From contig SPJS01000198.1 in the NCBI GenBank assembly GCA_006844705.1, positions 1 through 64,000 on the forward strand: a stretch of DNA of 64,000 nucleotides. Reading direction: 5' to 3'. A program made the translations under genes and the position numbers. The first letter of the stretch is position 1. Every line of letters begins with the position of its first letter. Under the pieces are notes generated by a model. The model searched no databases, was not told where the DNA came from, and saw only the letters and a list, made by a program, of their open reading frames with translations. The DNA is from Methylococcaceae bacterium. Its GTDB lineage: Bacteria > Pseudomonadota > Gammaproteobacteria > Methylococcales > Methylomonadaceae. Shown here in pieces: positions 29,371 to 38,137 of the stretch.

Positions 29371-30951
29371 ATGGCTAAGCATCCTTTTATCTATATCAAT
29401 AACAGCGGGTTAACTGTTTATGCATGGCAAAAGAATCGTTTGTACGAGCAACTTAAAATCAGCGATATTGATGAAGCCTTTATTGCTATCAGGGATTTTT
29501 TTGAGACTCAGCATGTGGGGCCGGTAAGGGTCTTTATAGATATTCTTGAAGAAACCTATTCACTTGAATCAATTCCTCATCTCAAGCGAAGTGACCGTAA
29601 GTTGATGATGAAACGCAAGCTCAAACAGTTGTTTCCCAGAGTTCAGTTCAGTCATTACCAACATAAGGCTAAAGGGACTAATGAACGGCGAGATGATTTG
29701 GTCTTGTTTTCAGCCATCAATGATGATGATGTGATTAAAGGCTGGCTGCATATGTTGTATCTTGCTCAGGTAAAAGTTGAGGGTTTATATTCAGTGCCTA
29801 TATTGCTGGAGGAAATTGCCGGAAAGTTGAAAGGTTCTACAGACAAATTAATCATCAGTCTGGTGGCAGGCAAACAGGGCGTGCTGTTAAGACAGTCATT
29901 CTTCCGCAATGACATATTGGCATTAAGCCGGTTTAAACAGATTAACGTAGACGACTGGCAACAATTAGGCGAAGAAATAAAGGAAGACGTTAACCGGAGT
30001 CAGCGTTTTGTCTCACGCCATTTTGGTCTTTCTTCAGAGAGCGGTTTATCCAGTTATTTCTTTTCGGCAGGTACGGCTGATTCAGAATTGTTTAACCAAA
30101 TTAATTTTGCCGGGATAAATTTAACGCCCAAATTGATTGCCTGCAAGCGCTATGCAGAAATGCAGGGTGATGACATTGCTGACGAATGCGGGCTTTCTTT
30201 ATACCTGGCCGGAATAAATGCCAGACGGTTTTCGCTAAAACCTCATTATAGCGATAACAGTACGCGTTTCTATTTTCTGCATTTTCAGCTGCGTCGCTGG
30301 CTCAACATGGGGAGTGCGGCTGTTTTGCTGCTAGGCCTGGGGCTGGCAATGAGCGACATATCGGGGGCAATCAAATTGCATGACCAGTATGAAAACCTGC
30401 GTCATTACAGAATTGAGACCCTGGGGCAAATCGCCAAAACAAAAGAAACGCCCTTGTTTCATGGGTTGAGTTCGTTTCAACTGATTACACACTTTGAGGT
30501 TCGATCCAATTTACAGAAACATCTGTTATCTCCCCGGCAGATTTTGTCGTCGATAAGTTTGGCTTTAGAAAGCCATCCTCAGATTTTTATGCGCAAACTT
30601 GAATGGGGAGGCGAAAATACTAATAAAGATGGACAGAATGAGAGTATTGATTTGATGATGGACCCCACCATGATGGAACAAGAGATGGATTTTGCGCAGG
30701 CTGAGATTCAAACGGTGCCGTTAAAAATTGAAGGCAGAGTTGATGGATTTCAAGGTGATTATCGAGATGCATTAAATAAAATTGAGCAATTTCGGCTGAC
30801 ACTGGAGAAAAACGAGCGGCTAAAGAATGTAGTCGCGCTCAGTTTGCCGGTTGAAAATGTCTCTGGCAAAGAGTTAAGCGGTTCAATGAGTAAAACCAGA
30901 GAAGAAGCCAAGTTTGTTCTTGAAATGGAGTGGTCGAGACATGATGGCTGA
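29371..30951 (+). CDS. mshI: MshI-like inner-membrane pilus protein (PilM/PilN-type)
   Basis: A 526-residue protein. The front (residues 1-300) resembles the actin-like PilM/MshI fold in its opening HPFIYINNSGLTVYAWQKNR, though conservation is weak. A membrane helix NMGSAAVLLLGLGLAMS is near 312-328, followed by a periplasmic PilN-like part. I start at ATG 29371, 2 bp after the mshG stop; the open frame runs back to 29308 inside mshG but that part is only overlap. Position next to mshG and before the PilO-like gene supports the name. Confidence 0.7.
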   Translation: MAKHPFIYINNSGLTVYAWQKNRLYEQLKISDIDEAFIAIRDFFETQHVGPVRVFIDILEETYSLESIPHLKRSDRKLMMKRKLKQLFPRVQFSHYQHKAKGTNERRDDLVLFSAINDDDVIKGWLHMLYLAQVKVEGLYSVPILLEEIAGKLKGSTDKLIISLVAGKQGVLLRQSFFRNDILALSRFKQINVDDWQQLGEEIKEDVNRSQRFVSRHFGLSSESGLSSYFFSAGTADSELFNQINFAGINLTPKLIACKRYAEMQGDDIADECGLSLYLAGINARRFSLKPHYSDNSTRFYFLHFQLRRWLNMGSAAVLLLGLGLAMSDISGAIKLHDQYENLRHYRIETLGQIAKTKETPLFHGLSSFQLITHFEVRSNLQKHLLSPRQILSSISLALESHPQIFMRKLEWGGENTNKDGQNESIDLMMDPTMMEQEMDFAQAEIQTVPLKIEGRVDGFQGDYRDALNKIEQFRLTLEKNERLKNVVALSLPVENVSGKELSGSMSKTREEAKFVLEMEWSRHDG

Positions 30952-31567
30952 TATTGATTTTTCCTTAATTAAATTGCAGCTCATTATTTTCATCTTATCG
31001 TTATTGTTTTGTGTGGCGATTGTATTGGGAGCGAATAGTTATTATCAGTCGGAGATACAGATCAAGCGCTCCATGGAGCAATCTTTTCAGGACGTGAAAG
31101 ACAAACTTGATAAGCGCCTGGAAGGAAATGCAATTTTTATGAAAATTAAACATAAACTTCATGAATTAAATGGCTTTTCTTATGCCTGGTCAGACAAATT
31201 AGGCTGGATGGAAGTACTGCAACGCGAAGGTGAGAGGCATGGATTACCATCGATGACATTTAATATCAGTGCGCGCATGCCTGATCAACAATTCGGCCAA
31301 CAATTAATTGAAGACAGGGTCTATAAAACCAAAGTTGAAATTAATGCCGGCCTGGTCCATGGTGCGCAACTGTTGGATGTTGTCGAATCATTGAAAAATG
31401 CTGATCTTGGGATGTTCAGTGTGGAGCAATGTGCGCTGGAAAAGAACAGAGCGAAGTTTCAGGTCAATAAAGCCAATGTACTCGCCCAATGTTTAATTGA
31501 ATGGTATGAAATTGATCGAGGAATTGATGATCCGGTGGACGCCATGATGCCAGAGGGAATGTTCTGA
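30941..31567 (+). CDS. mshJ: MshJ/PilO-like inner-membrane protein
   Basis: A protein of about 208 residues with one N-terminal membrane helix (LIIFILSLLFCVAIVLGAN, near 13-31), a short coiled coil, and a periplasmic ferredoxin-like part, the plan of PilO/MshJ. Two adjacent ATG codons (30941, 30944) are possible starts, both overlapping mshI by about 10 bases. Its stop shares a base with the next start. Function is inferred from layout and neighbours more than from sequence motifs. Confidence 0.65.
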   Translation: MMADIDFSLIKLQLIIFILSLLFCVAIVLGANSYYQSEIQIKRSMEQSFQDVKDKLDKRLEGNAIFMKIKHKLHELNGFSYAWSDKLGWMEVLQREGERHGLPSMTFNISARMPDQQFGQQLIEDRVYKTKVEINAGLVHGAQLLDVVESLKNADLGMFSVEQCALEKNRAKFQVNKANVLAQCLIEWYEIDRGIDDPVDAMMPEGMF

Positions 31568-32115
31568 TGTTTGTTAAACAAAGTGCTATTTCTCTGGCCG
31601 TTATTATGTGTTACGGGTTACTGCTTTCAACGCAGGTGATGGCAATGGGGCGCTTGTTCATATCTGCAGAACAACGTATGCAACTGGACCAAGGCAAACA
31701 ACAGGGCAGTGAAGATGTCGTGGTGGAAAGCGAAGCGCCCAGCCAAGTGCATCTTAACGGATTTATCAAGCCCAGTGCTGGGCCCCATACAATTTGGGTG
31801 AACGGTGTTGAGCGCCAGCAGACTGCGGGTAAAACGTATTTGATTCAGCATTGGATTAATCCCAGACACAGTATTTCTGTCGAATTACAAGGCGAAAGGG
31901 CAGAGCTGATGCCGGGTCAAAAGCTGGATGTGGAAAGCAGAAAAGTGGCAGAAATTTATGAGCACCAGGCGACTGAAAATACGGATGTGTTAGATGAATT
32001 CCTTGATGATGTCAGTAGGGATGACACAACAGAGAGTGTTGGACAGCAATCAAGCCCTGTAAAAGCCTCTTTACAAAATGTGAAACAGGTTCGGGAGATG
32101 ATGGATGAAATGTAG
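31567..32115 (+). CDS. mshK: MshK-like exported protein
   Basis: A 182-residue exported protein. Residues 1-26 form a signal peptide ending in VMA. The mature part has VHLNGFIKPSAGPHTIWVNG, a small PilP/MshK-like beta domain that should touch the secretin. The C-terminal 60 residues are acidic and probably disordered. It overlaps mshJ by one base (TGATG) and the next gene by 11 bases. Confidence 0.6.
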   Translation: MFVKQSAISLAVIMCYGLLLSTQVMAMGRLFISAEQRMQLDQGKQQGSEDVVVESEAPSQVHLNGFIKPSAGPHTIWVNGVERQQTAGKTYLIQHWINPRHSISVELQGERAELMPGQKLDVESRKVAEIYEHQATENTDVLDEFLDDVSRDDTTESVGQQSSPVKASLQNVKQVREMMDEM

Positions 32116-33496
32116 TTCTCCGGTCAGGCGCTTTCAATGTCGCGGTGCGGCATTGTTAATGTTTGTAATGGTCGGTGTGATTGCTGCCAGTGCATTGATG
32201 TTGAAAGCGCTGAATGTTTCTTTGCCTCAGTTTACTCAAGCCAGTGATAGCCGTGTGTTAAAAACGGCGCGCCAGGCATTATTAGGCTATGCCGTCAGTT
32301 TTGCCGAACGCAATGCCGGGTCTATGCCCGGCTACTTACCTTGTCCTGATCTGAATGGAGATGGCTTGGCAGAAGTCAGTTGCGGAGCTGCCGGGCACTC
32401 TGTTATCGGTCGTTTGCCGTGGCGAACATTGGGGTTACAACCGTTGCGGGATAGTGCAGGTGAATGTTTGTGGTATGCCGTTTCCGGGGATTATAAGGAA
32501 AATCCTGCCAACCTGTTAGCCACCGATGCTAATGGGCAGTTTTTGGTTGTTGACAGTGAGCTGAATCCGCTAAATGGTGCACATGTGGATAATGCCGCGA
32601 TAGCGGTTGTTTTTGCTGCAGGCAAAGCGTTGTCTGGACAGAACAGGTCGGTCAGTACAAATAATGCAACAGAGTGCGGGAGCCAACGTGTATCGGATGG
32701 AATTAATTTGAGCAGGCATCATCTTGATACTCATAATGGCATCAATAATGCGACAGGGACTTTTAATCGCAGACAATTATTAGGTGTGCCTGTTGTTTCG
32801 ATTGGTGGAAATGGCTATTCGGCATTCATCGCATCGTATAACCCGGCCGCAGACAGTGCAAAAGGGCTGCCGGCATCGTTCAATGATGTGCTGATAAGTA
32901 TTACGCCTCAGCATTATGAAAAAATCTATACTCAAATGCAGGTGTGGGTAGGCAACCGGGTAAGACAATGTCTAAAACAATACAGTGATAACAATAGTGG
33001 CAAGTTGCCCTGGCCGGCACTCTTAAATACAGGGGGGCTGCCGGGCTTTAATGATAATTCACTCGCATTACGCTTTGGCAGATTTCCTGCCAATCTTGCC
33101 AACAGTGCGGGGCATGGGCTGAGTTCCTTGTGGCCAATGGACCCTTTGCAGCCCGGGGTTCGCTGCTTTAGTTGGGGGTGGTGGCCCGGCTTTCAAGAAA
33201 ATACATTTTATGCCATAGACCCGGTGGCCTCGGCAACCGGAGTACCTGGAGCATTTACGCTGCAAGTGGATGGCAGTGCCAGTGCAGCCGCAGTTATTGT
33301 CGCTGGGCGAGAGGGCGCCGCCCAGGTCAGAACAAATAGTTTAACCAAGTCGCTGATTAGCAATTACCTGGAGACAGAAAACATTGTCGATTTGGCTTCC
33401 GGTTTATTGCCTCCAGGAGACCAGGTGTTCGTAAGCAGTGACCGCAATGCTGCTTTTTTTAATGATTATGTTTGTACTTTGGAATCATGTCCATGA
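32105..33496 (+). CDS. Pilin-like protein with PilX/MshP-type N-terminus
   Basis: A 463-residue protein with one N-terminal helix after RRFQCRGAALLMFVMVGVIA, similar to the PilX/MshP minor-pilin start but with no GFTLIE-type cleavage motif. The body has LLGYAVSFAERNAGSMPGYL then PCPDLNGDG and a Cys, followed by GRLPWRTLGL. A second half begins NRVRQCLKQYSDNNSGKLPW and looks like a diverged copy of the same head. The next gene shares the LPCPDxxGxG…C…G-LPW pattern. Likely an exported, pilus-tip-like subunit; exact role unknown. Confidence 0.6.
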   Translation: MKCSSPVRRFQCRGAALLMFVMVGVIAASALMLKALNVSLPQFTQASDSRVLKTARQALLGYAVSFAERNAGSMPGYLPCPDLNGDGLAEVSCGAAGHSVIGRLPWRTLGLQPLRDSAGECLWYAVSGDYKENPANLLATDANGQFLVVDSELNPLNGAHVDNAAIAVVFAAGKALSGQNRSVSTNNATECGSQRVSDGINLSRHHLDTHNGINNATGTFNRRQLLGVPVVSIGGNGYSAFIASYNPAADSAKGLPASFNDVLISITPQHYEKIYTQMQVWVGNRVRQCLKQYSDNNSGKLPWPALLNTGGLPGFNDNSLALRFGRFPANLANSAGHGLSSLWPMDPLQPGVRCFSWGWWPGFQENTFYAIDPVASATGVPGAFTLQVDGSASAAAVIVAGREGAAQVRTNSLTKSLISNYLETENIVDLASGLLPPGDQVFVSSDRNAAFFNDYVCTLESCP

Positions 33497-34179
33497 TACG
33501 TCAGATTATGCAAAAAACCACCCGAAAGCAGTCGGGGTTTAGTCTAATAGAAATTTCAATTGTGCTTGTGATTGTGGGTTTGTTGTTAGGTGGAATGATG
33601 ATGCCTTTATCCACCCAAATGGAAAAATCCCGGAGGAATGATACGCGAGCCATGATAGATCAGGCATTTGAGGCGATTTATGGGTATGCGCTCATGAACG
33701 GTCGGTTGCCATGTCCAGATACCTCAGGCAATGGCATGGAAAACCGGTCTGGCGGAAACTGCACCTCAGTGAACGGTGGCTTGCCCTGGGCCAGTTTGGC
33801 GACTGCAAATGCCGATGCATGGGGACAGACATTTAGTTATCGGGTCACTAATGCGTATGCGGATACGGTGGATGGCACCGGCTGTGGTAGCGCAACGTCT
33901 GGCGTTTCATTTTCATTATGCTCCAATGGCGATATTCAAGTCCTTGATGCAAGAGGCGGTGGGCAAGTGGCTAGCAATGTGCCTGCCATCATATTTTCAC
34001 GCGGCAAGAACTGGACCCGTGCACCATCGAATGATGAAGCTGAAAATACGGATAACGATGCCATATTTGTATCAAAAAATTATTCCAGCGCGGCAGGGTC
34101 TGAATTCGATGATTTGATCGTCTGGATGGTGCCTGGCATTTTATCCAACCGAATGGTGAATGCAGGGCGATTGCCATGA
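33493..34179 (+). CDS. Type IV prepilin-like protein
   Basis: A protein of about 228 residues with a clear prepilin leader, KTTRKQSG before FSLIEISIVLVIVGLLLGGM, with the Glu at position 5 after the Gly. The body YGYALMNGRLPCPDTSGNGM followed by NCTSVNGGLPWASL repeats the motif of the gene before it. I start at ATG 33493, which overlaps the previous stop by 4 bases; the frame is open back to a TTG at 33472. It is long for a major pilin and is more likely a minor or tip subunit. It overlaps the ABC permease start by 4 bases. Confidence 0.82.
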   Translation: MIRQIMQKTTRKQSGFSLIEISIVLVIVGLLLGGMMMPLSTQMEKSRRNDTRAMIDQAFEAIYGYALMNGRLPCPDTSGNGMENRSGGNCTSVNGGLPWASLATANADAWGQTFSYRVTNAYADTVDGTGCGSATSGVSFSLCSNGDIQVLDARGGGQVASNVPAIIFSRGKNWTRAPSNDEAENTDNDAIFVSKNYSSAAGSEFDDLIVWMVPGILSNRMVNAGRLP

Positions 34180-34958
34180 TGCATGCGTTGAAGCATTGCC
34201 GGCTTTTTGCCTATACCGTGTTCGTTGAGGCGATTACGCTCAATATCATCCTGAGTTGTGGGTTGATTTTTATGGTGGGGGCAGGCATAGCATTGTTTGT
34301 AGGAGAAATTGCCATCGTTGAAACTCGCGAAACTCAGGTTGGCATGTCTGCAGCCTTCCTGCGATTGGCGTTGCTGTTCTTTTTGGCTTTGTTTACGATC
34401 AACAGTATTAATCGAGAGCAGAATGACAGATTGCTGCTGTTGTATTTGTCATTGCCTGTGTCGCGCCAAGTATTTGTGCTGGGTAAATTCTGTGGGTTTG
34501 CATTGATGGCCGCGATATTGGCCGTCTTGTCATTTGGCTTTTTATTGCTATTCACCGATGCTCATTCTGCGTTGTTATGGAGTGTTTCTTTGCTATTTGA
34601 AGCTTGGATTGTGATTGGATTTAGTTTGCTTTGTGCATTCAGTCTGGGACAAATCACTCCTGCATTTGCCGCTGTTTCAGGTATTTATCTGCTGTCTCGT
34701 AGCCTCCCGTCCATTATTTTAATGTCGAGTAATCCGTTACGCTCTCACGAAGAAACCGTAATCGACCGGTTTATGCAGAGTATTCTTCATTTGCTTGATT
34801 ATTTATTGCCCCGACTGGATCGGTTTACCCGCAGTGAATGGTTGATGTATGGAGAATTAAGTACTAGCGAGCTATGGTTTATCACTCAACAGTCCATCAT
34901 ATATTTGATGTTGTTGTTGTGTACGGCATGTGTGGATGTCTATCGAAAAAACATTTAA
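34176..34958 (+). CDS. ABC-2 type transporter permease
   Basis: A 260-residue integral membrane protein with about six hydrophobic helices (near residues 14-44, 60-77, 105-127, 134-157, 165-180 and 235-253). The segment INREQNDRLLLLYLSLPVSR before helix 3 is like the coupling loop of ABC-2 permeases of the NosY type. It has no ATP-binding part. The best partner is the ATPase at 36453-37181, coded on the other strand. The start overlaps the prepilin stop (ATGATG), so it is translated with the pilus genes. Substrate unknown. Confidence 0.75.
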   Translation: MMHALKHCRLFAYTVFVEAITLNIILSCGLIFMVGAGIALFVGEIAIVETRETQVGMSAAFLRLALLFFLALFTINSINREQNDRLLLLYLSLPVSRQVFVLGKFCGFALMAAILAVLSFGFLLLFTDAHSALLWSVSLLFEAWIVIGFSLLCAFSLGQITPAFAAVSGIYLLSRSLPSIILMSSNPLRSHEETVIDRFMQSILHLLDYLLPRLDRFTRSEWLMYGELSTSELWFITQQSIIYLMLLLCTACVDVYRKNI

Positions 34959-34970
34959 TTCAAACGTTTG

Positions 34971-35690
34971 ATGAACGCATTGAAATTGAGTCAGGATCGT
35001 CCTTTTAAGGCCATACCCCGAAGTTTGCTGATAATTTTGATGGTTTCCTTTTGTCTTCAGCTTGGTTGGCATGCGTATTCAGCAAGACACCATGTGGAAA
35101 GGGCGTTTCTCAGTCAACCACCATCAGACCAGCAGCTAAAAGTCATCGCGTTGGGTGAAGAGGAGGTACTGGCGCGCATATTAATGCTTTGGCTGCAGTC
35201 TTTTGATAATCAACCCGGGGTGAGTGTTCCGTTGCGAGAGCTGAATTATCATCGTATTGTAGCCTGGCTGGAAAAGATCAGTCGACTCGATCAGCGGTCG
35301 CATTATCCTTTGTCTTCGGCGGCCTATATCTATGCCGGGATAAAAGAGCCGCAAAGACAACGGCTGATTTTTGACTTTATCGAAGCCCGATTCAAAGAGC
35401 AGCCAAAACGTTATTGGCGCTGGTTGGCTCATGCGTCAATTATGGCGCGACATCGTTTGAAAGACAATGCGTTAGCGTTAAAGTATGCCCGCATGTTGCG
35501 GGAATATACGTTGGCATCAGATATTCCTGGGTGGGCGAGACAGATGGAGATTACCATTTTGGAAGAAAATGGCGAGTATGAAAGTGCGAGAATGCTGATT
35601 GGGGGCCTGCTTAACGAATCGCTTTTGAATGATCCACAGGAGCAATATTACTTAAATCAACGTTTGCAGACGCTGAAAGGTGGGGATTAA
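34971..35690 (+). CDS. Membrane-anchored helical protein, unknown function
   Basis: A protein of about 239 residues. An N-terminal anchor SLLIILMVSFCLQLGWHAYS lies near residues 18-37, and the rest is rich in alternating helices (ARMLREYTLASDIPGWARQM, then ILEENGEYESARMLIGGLL), which suggests TPR-like repeats facing the periplasm. I do not recognise a family. It follows the permease by 12 bp and ends the plus-strand operon, 20 bp from the convergent PilZ gene. It may be an accessory of the transporter or pilus. Confidence 0.65.
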   Translation: MNALKLSQDRPFKAIPRSLLIILMVSFCLQLGWHAYSARHHVERAFLSQPPSDQQLKVIALGEEEVLARILMLWLQSFDNQPGVSVPLRELNYHRIVAWLEKISRLDQRSHYPLSSAAYIYAGIKEPQRQRLIFDFIEARFKEQPKRYWRWLAHASIMARHRLKDNALALKYARMLREYTLASDIPGWARQMEITILEENGEYESARMLIGGLLNESLLNDPQEQYYLNQRLQTLKGGD

Positions 35691-35710
35691 GCAGCTTTTT
35701 CAGCCGTCCT

Positions 35711-36469
35711 TTAGATAAAGTGAATGCTGGGTTGGAGTTTATCACCCAGGATTTCCAGTACCTGTAAAATATTGTGGCATGCCTTTTTCTCATCCACCAT
35801 AAAGCAGGTATCCAGAGAATTTTGCTGGATTGCAATCGTCATTTCTTGAGCGTTTGCGTTTGCTTCATTATGCCAGCGCAATAACAGTGTTTGGGCAGGG
35901 GTTCTGAATATTTTGACCGCTTTGCCTGGCAACAGTAATACTTCTGTGTTCATGTCTGGCATGCGGACCCCCATTTCCCCAAGCCTGACCAGATAGCACC
36001 GGCATGCATCAAACAATTGCTGCTGTCTTTTGAGGATCAGCTTATCCAAAGGCGTTGATGTCTTTATATTGGAAAAAACAAATTGCTCCGCCAGGTTGAT
36101 GGTTAAATGTTCCAGTTCGTGGGTAGAGAGTTGATCGTTATCAAATACCCGACTGATTTCTGGCGTGACATTTAAAAACATCAACCCGTATTGGGTTTCA
36201 TTTTGCGATGTTCGCTTATTGCAAATAACACCGTTACCTTTGATCTCATGTTCTTCAAGATTAAGGATAAATTCAATTTTTTCCGGGACTTTTAAAGTCA
36301 GCTCATCATTGGCAAAAGCCAGACCATTCAGGCTCAAATCAATAGAACGGCAAAGATGATAGGCGGGGGGATTATGATTAAATCCTGTTTTTCTTATCTT
36401 TAGCTCAAGGCCTTGTAAAGGAAGGCGTTGATCGTGTCTTCGATTGATTAATTTATTCTGCGTTGACAT
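35711..36469 (-). CDS. PilZ domain (cyclic di-GMP receptor) protein
   Basis: A 252-residue protein with an N-terminal PilZ domain. RRHDQRLPL near residues 10-18 is the R-x-x-x-R motif and DLSLNGLAF near 44-52 is the D/N-x-S-x-x-G motif, so both halves of the c-di-GMP site are intact. The C-terminal half is unassigned and helical. It overlaps the 3' end of the ABC ATPase gene by 17 bp, so they are co-translated. This links a c-di-GMP signal to the neighbouring transporter or pilus. Confidence 0.85.
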   Translation of the reverse strand: MSTQNKLINRRHDQRLPLQGLELKIRKTGFNHNPPAYHLCRSIDLSLNGLAFANDELTLKVPEKIEFILNLEEHEIKGNGVICNKRTSQNETQYGLMFLNVTPEISRVFDNDQLSTHELEHLTINLAEQFVFSNIKTSTPLDKLILKRQQQLFDACRCYLVRLGEMGVRMPDMNTEVLLLPGKAVKIFRTPAQTLLLRWHNEANANAQEMTIAIQQNSLDTCFMVDEKKACHNILQVLEILGDKLQPSIHFI

Positions 36470-37181
36470 GAGGTTGGTTATTTAGACAGTTGATGTAGGC
36501 TTGTTCCAGCGTGTCGGCTTGAAATTGCTGCAATGCCATATCGACCGGGCCGTGAAAACGGATATGGCCGTTGGATAAGATTGCAATATGGTCGCAAATA
36601 GACTCGATATCATGCAATAAATGGGTGCTGAATATCAGTGTTTTCCCTTGTTGTTTCTGGGCAAGCAAAAGTTTCTTAAAGGCAAAGCGGGCGGTAGGGT
36701 CCAGACCTGACATGGGTTCATCAAGGATTAACAGTGGTTTTTCACTGGCCAGACAGGCGGTGATGCCCAGTTTTTGCATCATGCCTTTGGAATAGGTGCG
36801 TACCGGGCGTTTAAGCGCAGTTAAATCAAACAATAAAGTGGTTAAGTAATGTTCCAGTTTGCCAATATTCGGTTCTGCATCATACAAAGACAGCATCAAG
36901 TCTAAAAATTGTTTGCCCGTTAAATAATGGGGCGCCTGGAAATGTTCAGGCAAAAACGCAAGATGTTGACGCGCCTGGCATTTATTATGAGTTGTGTGTG
37001 CAATTTGGATCTCGCCTTCATCAACATGGCAAATATCTAGCAGGCATTTAAACAGCGTCGTTTTTCCCTCACCATTTGCGCCAATTAAGCCGGTGGTCGT
37101 AGCTGAGCTAAGTGTTAGATTTATTTGGTTGAGGACAGGCTTATCTGAATAGGATTTTGTCAGATTGGAAAATGAGAGCAC
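36453..37181 (-). CDS. ABC transporter ATP-binding protein
   Basis: A 242-residue ATPase. Walker A GANGEGKTT is near residues 34-42, the signature is YSKGMMQKLG, Walker B LLILDEPMSGLD, and the H-loop is STHLLHD. It resembles CcmA/NosF-type ATPases that serve ABC-2 permeases. Two of the glycines in Walker A are as usual but Glu replaces the common Ser in GxxGEGK, which is tolerated in this group. No permease lies on its own strand, and the likely partner is the convergent gene at 34176-34958. Confidence 0.88.
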   Translation of the reverse strand: MLSFSNLTKSYSDKPVLNQINLTLSSATTTGLIGANGEGKTTLFKCLLDICHVDEGEIQIAHTTHNKCQARQHLAFLPEHFQAPHYLTGKQFLDLMLSLYDAEPNIGKLEHYLTTLLFDLTALKRPVRTYSKGMMQKLGITACLASEKPLLILDEPMSGLDPTARFAFKKLLLAQKQQGKTLIFSTHLLHDIESICDHIAILSNGHIRFHGPVDMALQQFQADTLEQAYINCLNNQPHVNAE

Positions 37182-37248
37182 TGGCTTTCCGTTTACTTAG
37201 GTTATAAAAAGTATAGTTGCCAAATGGGTTTGTTGGAGGGATAGGCAT

Positions 37249-37285
37249 AAAAAAACCGTAGCAGATCAACTGATACGGTTTTTTG
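37249..37285 (-). terminator. Intrinsic terminator after the minus-strand prepilin
   Basis: AAAAAACCGTA (37250-37260) and TACGGTTTTTT (37274-37284) form an 11-bp stem with a 13-base loop and T-tracts on either strand. It lies about 25 bp after the prepilin stop and can end transcription from both directions. Confidence 0.85.
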
Positions 37286-37307
37286 TAAAAAATTATGTTA
37301 ATGCGTA

Positions 37308-37964
37308 TTAATACAAGCTGATACCAGAACAGTCAGCGCTGCCATTATTGACCACCCAGTTTGTTCCACTTACACAGGTAGCGGTAGTCAACCGTGGCCA
37401 GGCTGAACGGAAGGAACCTGTTTGCGGGTTGCCATCGTCAATTTTTCGATCAATTTCCGCCAATACGGTTGAGGCAACGGATTGGCCTGTATAGATGCCA
37501 TTGGATGACGCTGTGGATGCACGTCCGTTTGCATTATATTGGTTCCAAAAAGCAACAAACATTGCACCGCCCCATGGGTTAACAGGTGAGTTTTGCGAAG
37601 TAGGCGTAATGTTTTGTTCCGAGGTATTGAATGCACCGCTGTAAAAACCTGCTGCGGATAAGTTATTGGTTACCAGAGAGGTGTTTCTCCAGGGCTGGAT
37701 CAAGCCATTATCACAAGCCCAACGACAGTTGACGGCTCCATTACCGACAATGTTGCTTGCATTGCTCATATCACCTGGTTGAGCGCGAAAGCGATCCTGA
37801 AAACCGAATACGGATGCTTTTAATTCATCCATGCTGCTGATCGCGTTTCTGACTTGGGCATTTTTTATCAGCTCCTGGCCTTTTAAAACGCCTCCAACCA
37901 GTAAGCCGATGATCACCAGGACGATTGCTATTTCAATGAGTGTAAACCCCTGTTGTTTTTTCAT
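37308..37964 (-). CDS. Type IV prepilin (MSHA-like)
   Basis: A 218-residue prepilin. MKKQQG before FTLIEIAIVLVIIGLLVGGV is a textbook short leader with cleavage after Gly6 and Glu at mature position 5. The C-terminal part holds Cys pairs, including TATCVSGTNWVVNNGSADCS, that would close a D-loop. I start at 37964, because GAGGG lies six bases upstream; the frame is open five codons further. It has its own promoter region and terminator, apart from the operon, so it may be a major pilin or a pseudopilin expressed separately. Confidence 0.88.
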   Translation of the reverse strand: MKKQQGFTLIEIAIVLVIIGLLVGGVLKGQELIKNAQVRNAISSMDELKASVFGFQDRFRAQPGDMSNASNIVGNGAVNCRWACDNGLIQPWRNTSLVTNNLSAAGFYSGAFNTSEQNITPTSQNSPVNPWGGAMFVAFWNQYNANGRASTASSNGIYTGQSVASTVLAEIDRKIDDGNPQTGSFRSAWPRLTTATCVSGTNWVVNNGSADCSGISLY

Positions 37965-38065
37965 GTTGCCCTCAAACAAAAAAAGAAATTGTTATGGGCA
38001 AGACTAGATTATCGTTTTAGAATTTCAATCTGAAAAAACAGCAGAGAGCCAACATTTTTAACAAC

Positions 38066-38086
38066 ATCACAAAATGATTTTGTGAT
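38066..38086. promoter_or_regulatory. Perfect palindrome upstream of the prepilin gene
   Basis: ATCACAAAA (38066-38074) and TTTTGTGAT (38078-38086) are perfect inverses around TGA. The site lies about 100 bp in front of the prepilin start and 50 bp after the JAMM peptidase gene. There is no T-run, so it is more like an operator than a terminator. The binding protein is unknown. Confidence 0.35.
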
Positions 38087-38137
38087 TTGTGGACATGGAT
38101 ACAATGTTGAAACAAGACGTGTTGTTGTGTCCAGAAA

